Assembly: GCF_020521235.1 (NCBI RefSeq)
Contig: NZ_BLAY01000072.1
Coordinates: 1-47,344, forward strand
Reading direction: 5' to 3'
DNA length: 47,344 nt
DNA from: Microseira wollei NIES-4236
GTDB lineage: Bacteria > Cyanobacteriota > Cyanobacteriia > Cyanobacteriales > Aerosakkonemataceae
Shown: positions 38,647 to 45,975 of the stretch, one piece after another
How the letters are laid out: each line of letters opens with the position of its first letter
How positions within the stretch are numbered: the first letter of the stretch is position 1
Notes under the pieces: model-generated
Database searches by the model: none
What the model was told of the DNA's origin: nothing
Seen by the model: only the letters and a program-made list of their open reading frames with translations
Made by a program: the position numbers and the translations under genes

Positions 38647-39975
38647 ATGTCGAAAGCTAAAACAAAAAACAGCATGGGTGTCCAGCAGGTACTTCTATAT
38701 CCAGATCCAGAAACAAAAGCGATACTAGAATACCTTTGTCAACAGTCGGGCAAGCTCTACAACAACGGCATTTACTTCGCCAGACAAATCTTCTTCAAAA
38801 CTGGCAAGTTACTAACCGGAAAATTTGACCTAATCTACGAACCATCGGTTTCAAAATCAACAATCGCTCAATCCCTGCCTTCAACACCAATGCAACAAAC
38901 ATTGATGTCGATAGCGGAGGCTTTTAAATCGTTCAAGGAGTTAAGAGATTCATACTTCAAAGGTAAGTTGCATTTTAGGCCAAGACCGCCAAATTATCTT
39001 AAAGGGTCAAAGCTATTTAAAGTGACCTACCCAAATACTGGCGCACAAAAGCCGGTATTGGTTGACGGGAAACTCAGATTCTCTTTGGGATTAACCGTCA
39101 GAAGGTGGTTCGGCATATCGGAATTCTTTCTGCCCATACCGTCGAACATCGACTGCTCAAAGGTCAAAGAGTTTAAGCTCCTGCCCAAAAACGGTGCATT
39201 CTATTTAGAAGTGTCCTACCCAGTCCAAAAAGAAAAGCACGATCTGAATATCAATCGTGCTTTGTCAGTCGATTTCGGAACCGCCGACAATCTAGCTGCC
39301 TGCGTTGATACTAATGGTAATTCTTTCTTAATTGATGCTCGCGCCATGAAAGCGATGAATCAATTGTGGAATAAAAAGGTATCAACCCGCAAAGAAGGCA
39401 AGTCGGAGGGATACTGGGATAAATGGTTGGATAGAGTTACCCGCTCTTCGCACCATCAAATGCGGGACGGGATTAACAAGGCAGCTAAGATCGTCATTCG
39501 ACACTGTTTAAAATACCGAATTGGCACTTTAGTTGTTGGTTGGAATGAAGGTTTTAAGGATAGCGCTAACCTTGGTCGAATTAACAACCAGAAATTCGTT
39601 CAAATGCCTTTGGGAAAACTGAAGGATCGCTTGAAACAACTTGGCGATTTACACGGTATCAGATTTGTAGAAACCGAAGAATCTTATACTTCTCAATCCA
39701 GCTTTCTTGATGGTGACTCCCTGCCCAAATATGGCGAAAAGCCAGATGGGTGGAAAGCATCTGGCAAGCGCATTTATCGCGGTCTGTATCGTTCTTCTGA
39801 TGGTTCAATTGTTAATGCCGATCTGAATGCGGCTGCAAATATTCTACGTAAAGTAGCCAGAAATCTAGGCTTGGACTTAGGCTTACTGGGTAGGCGGTGC
39901 TTGACGACCGCAGCGAGAGTTAGGCTTTGGCAAAAGCCTCTGCCTTCTCTGTCCGCAGAATCTCATCGGCTTTAG
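38647..39975 (+). CDS. tnpB: RNA-guided nuclease TnpB (IS-5), zinc-finger-less type
   Basis: An intact 442-residue TnpB closely similar to that of IS-1: SVDFGTADNLAAC, FVETEESYTSQSSFLDGD, VNADLNAAANILRK. It too has no zinc finger. It starts MSKAKTKNSMGVQQVLL after gaggtt. It differs from IS-1 by scattered substitutions and a two-residue insertion near the C-terminus (KPLPSLSAES against KPSLSAES), so the two copies are not from a very recent event. Confidence 0.92.
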   Translation: MSKAKTKNSMGVQQVLLYPDPETKAILEYLCQQSGKLYNNGIYFARQIFFKTGKLLTGKFDLIYEPSVSKSTIAQSLPSTPMQQTLMSIAEAFKSFKELRDSYFKGKLHFRPRPPNYLKGSKLFKVTYPNTGAQKPVLVDGKLRFSLGLTVRRWFGISEFFLPIPSNIDCSKVKEFKLLPKNGAFYLEVSYPVQKEKHDLNINRALSVDFGTADNLAACVDTNGNSFLIDARAMKAMNQLWNKKVSTRKEGKSEGYWDKWLDRVTRSSHHQMRDGINKAAKIVIRHCLKYRIGTLVVGWNEGFKDSANLGRINNQKFVQMPLGKLKDRLKQLGDLHGIRFVETEESYTSQSSFLDGDSLPKYGEKPDGWKASGKRIYRGLYRSSDGSIVNADLNAAANILRKVARNLGLDLGLLGRRCLTTAARVRLWQKPLPSLSAESHRL

Positions 39976-39990
39976 CCATGAGAGTGTCAA
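39874..39990 (+). ncRNA. Putative omega RNA / right-end region of IS-5
   Basis: The counterpart of 14540-14655. It has hairpin aggctttgg..aaagcct (about 39921-39938) and terminal hairpin ctcatcggctttagccatga (39962-39981 and one more base), whose stem differs from that of IS-1 by paired changes. Confidence 0.45.
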
Positions 39991-40222
39991 CACTAATGTT
40001 TTCGATCCTAACAATAACCCCCTTAATACCCCCAGTACCACTTTCAACCTCTTTTCGTTTACGGCAAGTACGAACACTACTACATTTCTGGGTACTGCAC
40101 CTACCATTGAAGTAGCTGCTACCCCTGAACCAGCTTCTGTTTTGGGTTTACTTGCATTCGGCGCATTGGGTGCAACTTTAAAGCGTCACAAAAAGCTAGC
40201 CGCCCAGAAAGCAGAAGCTTAA
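39991..40222 (+). pseudogene. PEP-CTERM protein, 3' part with sorting signal
   Basis: The frame continues FDPNNNPLNTPSTTFNLFSF and ends with a classic PEP-CTERM anchor: ATPEPASVLGLLAFGALGAT, then a basic tail KRHKKLAAQK. This signal sends proteins through exosortase-dependent sorting to the cell surface. No exosortase is in the window. Confidence 0.9.
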
Positions 40223-40434
40223 GGGTTAGTAGCTCAGTCGTAAAAATTCAACTTAGCTTTATCTTAGCCCAGACAAACAACGGGGGTACGCCCCAACGCC
40301 AACAAGCGCGTGGGGGCTTACTCTTTTAAGGGAACTACTCAAGTTGAGTAGCGTTTGTACTTCCAAGTTCGATTACGTAAAAATGCAAGAGAATCCCACC
40401 TCCTACTAGATGCGATTCCAATCAAAATAAAAAA

Positions 40435-40469
40435 TGTAGGTTGGGTTAAGCAACTCAACCCAACCTACA
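40435..40469. repeat. 13-bp inverted repeat, possible bidirectional terminator
   Basis: tgtaggttgggtt (40435-40447) pairs perfectly with aacccaacctaca (40457-40469). A diverged copy, with one mismatch, is at 41185-41219. Both are followed by the same tagttatgtcc tail. Confidence 0.75.
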
Positions 40470-40526
40470 CAATTGTAGTTATGTCCTTTTTTCTTGAAAT
40501 CGGGTAAAAAATATATTAATCGATTC

Positions 40527-40664
40527 ATATCATGTCCAGTAGCAACGGTTGTGTAACTGCTAATAGCTAATCGCTAATGGCTCAATCAGGAAAAATACTA
40601 TATTAGCAATTAGCAAGCTTGCAATTAGCCATCCATACACTACCGATGCCTAAGGACATGATAT
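40527..40664. mobile_element. MITE-2 copy 1
   Basis: 138 bp with terminal atatcatgtcc (40527-40537) and ggacatgatat (40654-40664). Similarity between the ends extends further inward (gtagcaacggttgtgta against the complement of tacactaccgatgc). The interior has attagca repeats and the same caggaaaaatactatatt core as MITE-1. Confidence 0.75.
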
Positions 40665-40730
40665 CAATTGATTTTGTTAAGGGCAAAAAAAATTTTTCCG
40701 ACTTTGATCTGGTTTGGAAAACTCATCTAG

Positions 40731-40889
40731 TAACCCAAGTTGCTAGTTATAAACAAGGGCGTTGCTAATAGCTAATTGCTAATTGCTAATATAGGATTTT
40801 TACTGACATTAGCCATTAGCCTCGTTCCCAGGCTCCTGCCTGGGAACGCCATTAGCCGCTCCCAGAGAGATAACTAGCAACTTGAGTTA
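40731..40889. mobile_element. MITE-1 copy 4 (complete)
   Basis: 159 bp with taacccaagttgctagttat (40731-40750) and ataactagcaacttgagtta (40870-40889), one mismatch between the ends. A palindrome cgttcccaggctcctgcctg (from about 40823) is inserted inside, which explains its extra length over copy 1. Confidence 0.8.
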
Positions 40890-41012
40890 GTAAGTACGTG
40901 GGGGTAGTTATATCAAATCCGGTGGCATCGCCATGACAAAATAGTGTGAGCGTCCCGCGACGCGGAAAGAAAAAACCCGTCGCCGAGAAACCGGGTTTCT
41001 TTAAGATCTCCT

Positions 41013-41138
41013 TAAGCAACGGTTGTGTAACTGCTAATAGCTAATCGCTAATCGCTGCTCTGGAGGCAATTGACTATTAGCAATTAGCAAGCGAGCAATT
41101 AACCATCCATACACTACCGATACCTAAGGACATGATAT
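41013..41138. mobile_element. MITE-2 copy 2 (left end degenerate)
   Basis: Matches copy 1 from gcaacggttgtgtaactgct to the right end ggacatgatat (41128-41138). The left terminal repeat is degraded (atctcctta). Confidence 0.65.
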
Positions 41139-41310
41139 AACACAAGTTTGGTGATGCTTTGAATCATACCTTTGCAATAACAAATGTAGGTTAGGTCGAG
41201 GAACTTGACCCAACCTACAGGATTCTAGTTATGTCCCTTTTTTGTTGGAATCGGGTTAAAAATAATAATAATCGAGATAATTTTATTTTTCAATGGACAA
41301 TCCAATTGTT

Positions 41311-41350
41311 CCGACTTTTCCGACTTTTCCGACTTTTCCGACTTTTCCGA
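41311..41350. repeat. 9-bp tandem repeat
   Basis: Four and a half exact ccgactttt units. It is open in several frames but has no start or context for a gene. Confidence 0.9.
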
Positions 41351-41589
41351 GTTCGTGTAACTGACGTTCTGCTGGCGCTGGGTGATTCTCCAAAGGTCGG
41401 CACGGGAGCAATAGGACTGACGCCACGCTACGCGATATATCTGCGGCACTCCAAAGGTGCGTGAGCATACTGCCCTTGCATTCTCCTCCACCCAGATAAT
41501 GGTGCTTTATTTAATCCTATCGTATAGATGCCCTGATGATTAAATTGTTTGTATTAAGGACTTTAGTCCTGATTCGGAAATTAGCCCGG

Positions 41590-44500
41590 TTACTTCTGAG
41601 TAAAACGCCAAATCCCATCCCAATTATCGGGGACGCCCTGCTCGAATAATTGCTCAATTCGTTCCAGGTATAGCGCCGCCGTTTTATCTTGATAATTGAT
41701 TGCCAACACTCGGTCAAAATATTCTTGGGCTTGCTCAAGTTTACCCAAACGATAATACTCTAAACCCCGGTCAAAGTCAAGTTGAGTTTGTAATTTTAAT
41801 TTCCTCACCTCCTCAACTTCCGCATCCAACACTTCATAAATCTCAATCGGTTCATTTTTGCCTTTAACAATGGCCTGGTCTATAAAGCGAACTTTGTATC
41901 GTTCGGGGTGGCTTAATTTCTGCAAAACTTGCCCGGAAATTAACAAAGAAACTCCATAAAACTTGGTCAAGCCTTCCAAACGAGCGGTGAGGTTAATTGT
42001 ATCGGAAAGCGCATCGCTCTGCATCCGATTGTTGACGCCAATAATTCCCACCATGATGTAACCCAAATGAATCCCGATGCCGATTTGAATTGGTTTATGG
42101 CCTTCTGCTTGACGATGTTGATTGTATTCTCCGACTTTGGCGATTTTGGCAATTCCCGCTGCGACTGCATCATCTGCACCATTGGGGAATACAGCCATCA
42201 TGCCATCTCCTATGTATTTGACAACCAAGCCATGATGCTTTTCAATTTCGGGACTGACTCGCCGCAGATAGGCATTGACAAAGTTGAAGATTTCTTGGGG
42301 AGTCATGGTTTCGCTGAGGGTGGTGAAAGAACGAATATCGCTAAACATGATTCCCATTTCTTTGCTGACTTGGTCGCCTAACTTGACATCGATAATGCTC
42401 TCTCGGCTGAGAAAATCGAGGTATTCATGGGGAACAAAGCGTCCGTAGGCATTGGTGATTTTCGACAATTTGAGGTGAGTCTTAACTCGCGTCAACAATT
42501 CATCTTTAGCAAAGGGTTTGGTGATATAATCATTGGCGCCAAATTGGAAGCCCGTGACTAAATCGGCGACTTGATTTTTGGCAGTCAACATGACGATGGG
42601 CAACTGTTGGGCGGGGTATTTTTGCCGCACTTTGGCGCACACTTCATAGCCTGACATATTGGGCATCATCACATCGAGCAACATCAGGTCAACAGGTTGG
42701 TCGTCCTCAAGTGCAGCTAAAGCTTCTTCTCCATTTAGTGCTTGGGTAATTTTGTAATTGTTGGCTTTAAGGTAATTTTGCAAAACTTGCAGGTTGATCG
42801 GTTCGTCATCCACAACTAAAATGTGGAAATCTCCTTCAGCAGCACTATTATTTGCCGGTGCGGTTTCTGGCAGGTTTGCTGATGAAAGGTTCGCTTCGCT
42901 GACGGGACGGCGAAGGGTACTGACGGTGGGAGCGGTGGGAATATCTTCCACAGGTGCGTCGGAAGTAGGGAGGGTAAAGGTGAAACGGGACCCCACACCG
43001 ACTTCTGATTCGACCCAAATTTTGCCATTGTGCAGTTCGACTAACTGTTTGGTGATGCTCAGTCCCAATCCAGTGCCGCCATACTTGCGAGCGCTAGAAC
43101 CATCGCCTTGTTCAAAGGATTCAAAGATGCGGTCTTTTTGAGCGGCGGGAATGCCAATTCCGGTATCGGAGATAGCAATCGCAATTTGTTTTGGTAATTG
43201 GTTGAATTCTGACCCATTACCCATTACCAATGACCCATTACCCATTACCCATTCTGCTGAAACTTTAACTGTTCCGGACTCGGTAAATTTAATGGCATTG
43301 CCAATCAGGTTGAGGAGAATTTGTTGCAGGCGGTCTTCATCCACATAGGCGGGGGGTAATTCGGGAGAAATTGCATTCACAAGTTCTAGGTCTTTGCGTT
43401 CGACCAAACCTTGGCTGAGGGTCAAGACGAGTTCAACAATTTTGCGGATATTGACGGGTTTGAGTTGCAATTCTAAGTTTTTGTGCCGCAGTTTGGAGAA
43501 GTCGAGGATATCGTTGACCAGGTTAGAAAGTCGATGTCCGCTTTGGGCAACCATCCAAAGGTTGCGTTCCTGAAGTTCTGTGAGCGTTCCCGTAGCTCCT
43601 TCCAACATCGATTCGGCAATGCCAATAATGCCGTTGAGGGGGGTTCGCAGTTCGTGGGAGGTGTTGGCTAAAAATTCATCTTTGAGTTTGTCGAGTTGTT
43701 GCAGTTCTTGATTTTTGATTTCCAGGGTCTGTGCGTATTCTTCTAGCTGCTGATAGGAGAGTTTGAGGTTGTTCCAAAGCGTGGCACCGATACTGATAAC
43801 CGCAGAACCCGCTACTGCAACTAGGGGTGTAAAAACAGGGATTAACCAACCGGATAAAAAGGCAATATAGCCGCTGGTGACGATAATCCCTCCCGCCAGG
43901 AAAATACCACCGACTGACAAGAATCGCCGCCGCACGTACAGGGAACCAAACGCGGCACTCGTTCCAGACCAAAATAGAATGAGCAGCCAATTCAGAGGCT
44001 TAATTGAAGCTTGCAGCATGGGACGACCTTCTAGTGCCGCACTCAAAACCTGGCTGGTGAGGTTGGCATGTATGACGACACCGGGTGTTAATTGCTTAGA
44101 TGCATTCAGAGTGCTGCTGTAAGGGGTTTGATGGTTGTCGTTGAGACTGGGTGCTTTTGCTCCTAACATGACGATGCGATCGCGCATCATTTCCCTGGGT
44201 ATGCGGTTCTCTAAAACATCCATCATCGAGATATGGGCAAAGCTATTGAGTCCCCCTCGATAGTTGATTAAAATTTGGTATCCCCCCGTGTCGGATTTCT
44301 TGTATTCTCCTTCGTTACCCGTCAAGGGAACAAATGCTGCTTTGCCTAACCCATAGATGTTGTTTTTTTGAGCGATTACTCGCAGTTTTATCCCTTCTTT
44401 CTCCAAATACATGCGTGCCAATTTGACACCGAATCCTTCCACCATTGTGTCGTCCGACTTGGCGAGGATAACCAACCCTCGGCGCAGCTTGCCATCAGCA

Positions 44501-44964
44501 TCCAAGACTATATCGTTGGCTCCGACTTGACCCAACTTTGCTAACCCGGGTGGGGGAGCGATCGCAACTTTGCCAACTTTTTCAATTCCGATTAAGTTTG
44601 GGGTAGTGTTGAAGACTTCGACTAATTCCTCATGTCCCGGTTCGACTGGCAAATCTCGATAAAGATCGATCCCAATTGCTCTCGGTTGCTGAGCTTTTAT
44701 ATTGCTGATTAACCGAGCCATGACTTGGTCGGACATGGGCCAAGTTTTGACATATTTAATATCTGGCTCGTCAATCGTGACAATGACAATACGGCTCTCA
44801 ATCGGTTCGTTTGGACGCAGGCGAAAAAATTGATCCCGGAGCGACCATTCGAGTAAGTTGAAGATGCCAGCCATACTGCCAGCAATGACTAAGCCTGCTA
44901 CTGTAGGAGCAACGATCAACGCTGCTCGCCATTGTTTAATTGTTGTCTGGAGTTTTTGCCGCAT
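41590..44964 (-). CDS. CHASE2 histidine kinase - receiver - adenylate cyclase (cassette II)
   Basis: A 1124-residue hybrid receptor. Order: N-terminal membrane segment; periplasmic CHASE2 domain (about 35-310; RIVIVTIDEPDIKYVKTWPM, AIGIDLYRDLPVEPGHEELV); three membrane helices (about 320-395); HisKA with NTSHELRTPLNGIIG (His437); HATPase (ISDTGIGIPAAQ, YGGTGLGLSI); receiver ILVVDDEPINLQ with phospho-Asp764 in LLDVMMPNMSG; class III cyclase (IMFSDIRSFTTLSE, VKYIGDGMMAVFPNG, about 865-1040); and a C-terminal TPR-like tail. It probably links a periplasmic signal to cAMP (or cGMP) synthesis by internal phosphorelay. An odd insertion WVMGNGSLVMGNGS near 570 lies in the ATPase domain and derives from heptamer repeats. 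It is the last gene of cassette II, 73 bp after DUF928. Confidence 0.94.
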   Translation of the reverse strand: MRQKLQTTIKQWRAALIVAPTVAGLVIAGSMAGIFNLLEWSLRDQFFRLRPNEPIESRIVIVTIDEPDIKYVKTWPMSDQVMARLISNIKAQQPRAIGIDLYRDLPVEPGHEELVEVFNTTPNLIGIEKVGKVAIAPPPGLAKLGQVGANDIVLDADGKLRRGLVILAKSDDTMVEGFGVKLARMYLEKEGIKLRVIAQKNNIYGLGKAAFVPLTGNEGEYKKSDTGGYQILINYRGGLNSFAHISMMDVLENRIPREMMRDRIVMLGAKAPSLNDNHQTPYSSTLNASKQLTPGVVIHANLTSQVLSAALEGRPMLQASIKPLNWLLILFWSGTSAAFGSLYVRRRFLSVGGIFLAGGIIVTSGYIAFLSGWLIPVFTPLVAVAGSAVISIGATLWNNLKLSYQQLEEYAQTLEIKNQELQQLDKLKDEFLANTSHELRTPLNGIIGIAESMLEGATGTLTELQERNLWMVAQSGHRLSNLVNDILDFSKLRHKNLELQLKPVNIRKIVELVLTLSQGLVERKDLELVNAISPELPPAYVDEDRLQQILLNLIGNAIKFTESGTVKVSAEWVMGNGSLVMGNGSEFNQLPKQIAIAISDTGIGIPAAQKDRIFESFEQGDGSSARKYGGTGLGLSITKQLVELHNGKIWVESEVGVGSRFTFTLPTSDAPVEDIPTAPTVSTLRRPVSEANLSSANLPETAPANNSAAEGDFHILVVDDEPINLQVLQNYLKANNYKITQALNGEEALAALEDDQPVDLMLLDVMMPNMSGYEVCAKVRQKYPAQQLPIVMLTAKNQVADLVTGFQFGANDYITKPFAKDELLTRVKTHLKLSKITNAYGRFVPHEYLDFLSRESIIDVKLGDQVSKEMGIMFSDIRSFTTLSETMTPQEIFNFVNAYLRRVSPEIEKHHGLVVKYIGDGMMAVFPNGADDAVAAGIAKIAKVGEYNQHRQAEGHKPIQIGIGIHLGYIMVGIIGVNNRMQSDALSDTINLTARLEGLTKFYGVSLLISGQVLQKLSHPERYKVRFIDQAIVKGKNEPIEIYEVLDAEVEEVRKLKLQTQLDFDRGLEYYRLGKLEQAQEYFDRVLAINYQDKTAALYLERIEQLFEQGVPDNWDGIWRFTQK
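43214..43254. repeat. Heptamer repeats inside the kinase coding sequence
   Basis: Cccatta units, the same type as the intergenic repeats at 19884-19945 and 44972-45005, lie in frame inside the HATPase region and encode two MGNGS units. Total length keeps the frame. Confidence 0.85.
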
Positions 44965-44971
44965 TGGATCA

Positions 44972-45005
44972 AATGGTAATGGGTAATATCCTATTAACCA
45001 TTACC
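44972..45005. repeat. Heptamer repeats between DUF928 and CHASE2 (cassette II)
   Basis: ggtaatgggtaat then attaaccattacc in inverted orientation, in the same position as the repeat in cassette I. Confidence 0.65.
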
Positions 45006-45037
45006 TCTTATTGATCCCCCAATCAGCAACGCTCGCT

Positions 45038-45925
45038 TTACAACTGTTCAGCGATCGGCTCTTTGGCGATCGCGTTCAATCCCACTTGCTCTAACAACTC
45101 TTGCCACTCCTTGACCAAGTTGGCGTTATTAGGCTGCGATCGCTTAGCGGCTGCTAAAACCCTCAGCGTATCGTACCAAATCCCCGCTTGAGCTAATGCT
45201 GTTGCCTGTTCGATCGGGGAGGAAAAAGACTGGTTATTCTCAGTCGCGACTCGCTTCACCCATCCAGTTACGACATAATTATCGGGTCGCAGAATCCCAT
45301 CTGGTTGAATTGGCGCAAACACCCACATATAGTTTTTCCCCATTTCTAATCCGGGTGCATTTTCTGGCAGGGTGATGCTGACAATTCCCCCATTTCCAGA
45401 AATCGATAGTTGCGTTTGGTAGTGGGGGTTTCCTTGTTCGTCTTGCAAGCTGAAAAACGCTGCTCTCGAAAGTGTAGGCGGTAGGTAAACAAAGAATGTC
45501 GGACGTGCTGACACCGTGCGTCCAACTTTTGTCGGTGGAATTACGGCAGTCATCTGTAGAGGAGTATCGCTTCGCACCGCGCCAGCCTCGCTGTTACTGG
45601 GCGCGCGATCGCCTGGGGTACCAAATTGCACGTCCCCTCTACTCCCACCGCCGACGCTGTTAGAAGGCGCGCGATCGCCTGGGGTACCAAATTGCACGTC
45701 GCCTCTACTCCCACCCCCAACGCTGTTAGAAGGTGAGCGATCGCCTGGTGTGGCGAATTGCACGCCTCGCGCACCTCCTCCCACGCTGTTTTTCGGTGCT
45801 GAATCTCCTGGCGGCTTAAATTCCAAGGCTGGGGTTGAATTGTCTAGTCCAGTTGTCAATAGTAATCCCGCAGTCAGGGTTGCTGATAATAAGCTGCGGG
45901 AAAGGTAGAATGTAGCTTGGCTCAT
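45038..45925 (-). CDS. DUF928 repeat protein (cassette II)
   Basis: A 295-residue exported DUF928 protein, paralog of 19958-20959. A signal segment (about 8-30, SRSLLSATLTAGLLLTTG) is followed by four units of about 22 residues, PGDRAPSNSVGGGSRGDVQF, two of them nearly identical at DNA level and each containing a gcgatcgc octamer. The conserved domain then has GRTVSARPTFFVYLPPTLSR and KNYMWVFAPIQPDG and the same tail PIAEQL. It has one repeat unit fewer than the cassette I protein. Spacing: 50 bp after CHAT and 73 bp before the CHASE2 kinase, so co-transcription is likely. Confidence 0.92.
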   Translation of the reverse strand: MSQATFYLSRSLLSATLTAGLLLTTGLDNSTPALEFKPPGDSAPKNSVGGGARGVQFATPGDRSPSNSVGGGSRGDVQFGTPGDRAPSNSVGGGSRGDVQFGTPGDRAPSNSEAGAVRSDTPLQMTAVIPPTKVGRTVSARPTFFVYLPPTLSRAAFFSLQDEQGNPHYQTQLSISGNGGIVSITLPENAPGLEMGKNYMWVFAPIQPDGILRPDNYVVTGWVKRVATENNQSFSSPIEQATALAQAGIWYDTLRVLAAAKRSQPNNANLVKEWQELLEQVGLNAIAKEPIAEQL

Positions 45926-45975
45926 GTTACACCTCTATAATTTAAAAACCTTACTAAAATTAACTTGAAAAATGG

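Larger units (their letters stand above)
38357..39990 (+). mobile_element. IS-5, IS200/IS605-family element in the PEP-CTERM gene
   Basis: A 1634-bp close relative of IS-1: same ends (aag... and ...gagagtgtcaa), same TTCAT target, same gene order. Removing it restores the host gene (630 nt, 210 codons). Its tnpA is even more decayed than in IS-1. Confidence 0.92.
40223..41589. other. Long repeat-rich intergenic region
   Basis: 1.37 kb without a supported gene. It holds two hairpin/flank units with a common tail (tagttatgtcc), at 40435-40469 and 41185-41219; two MITE-2 copies; one complete MITE-1; an agaaaccgggtttctt palindrome near 40985; and a 9-bp tandem repeat. A hairpin could end PEP-CTERM transcription. 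Confidence 0.7.

Noticed and set aside
41225-41491. Frames over the 9-bp repeat (SEK or FRL repeats)
   Set aside because: Open only because the repeat length is a multiple of three; no start context.
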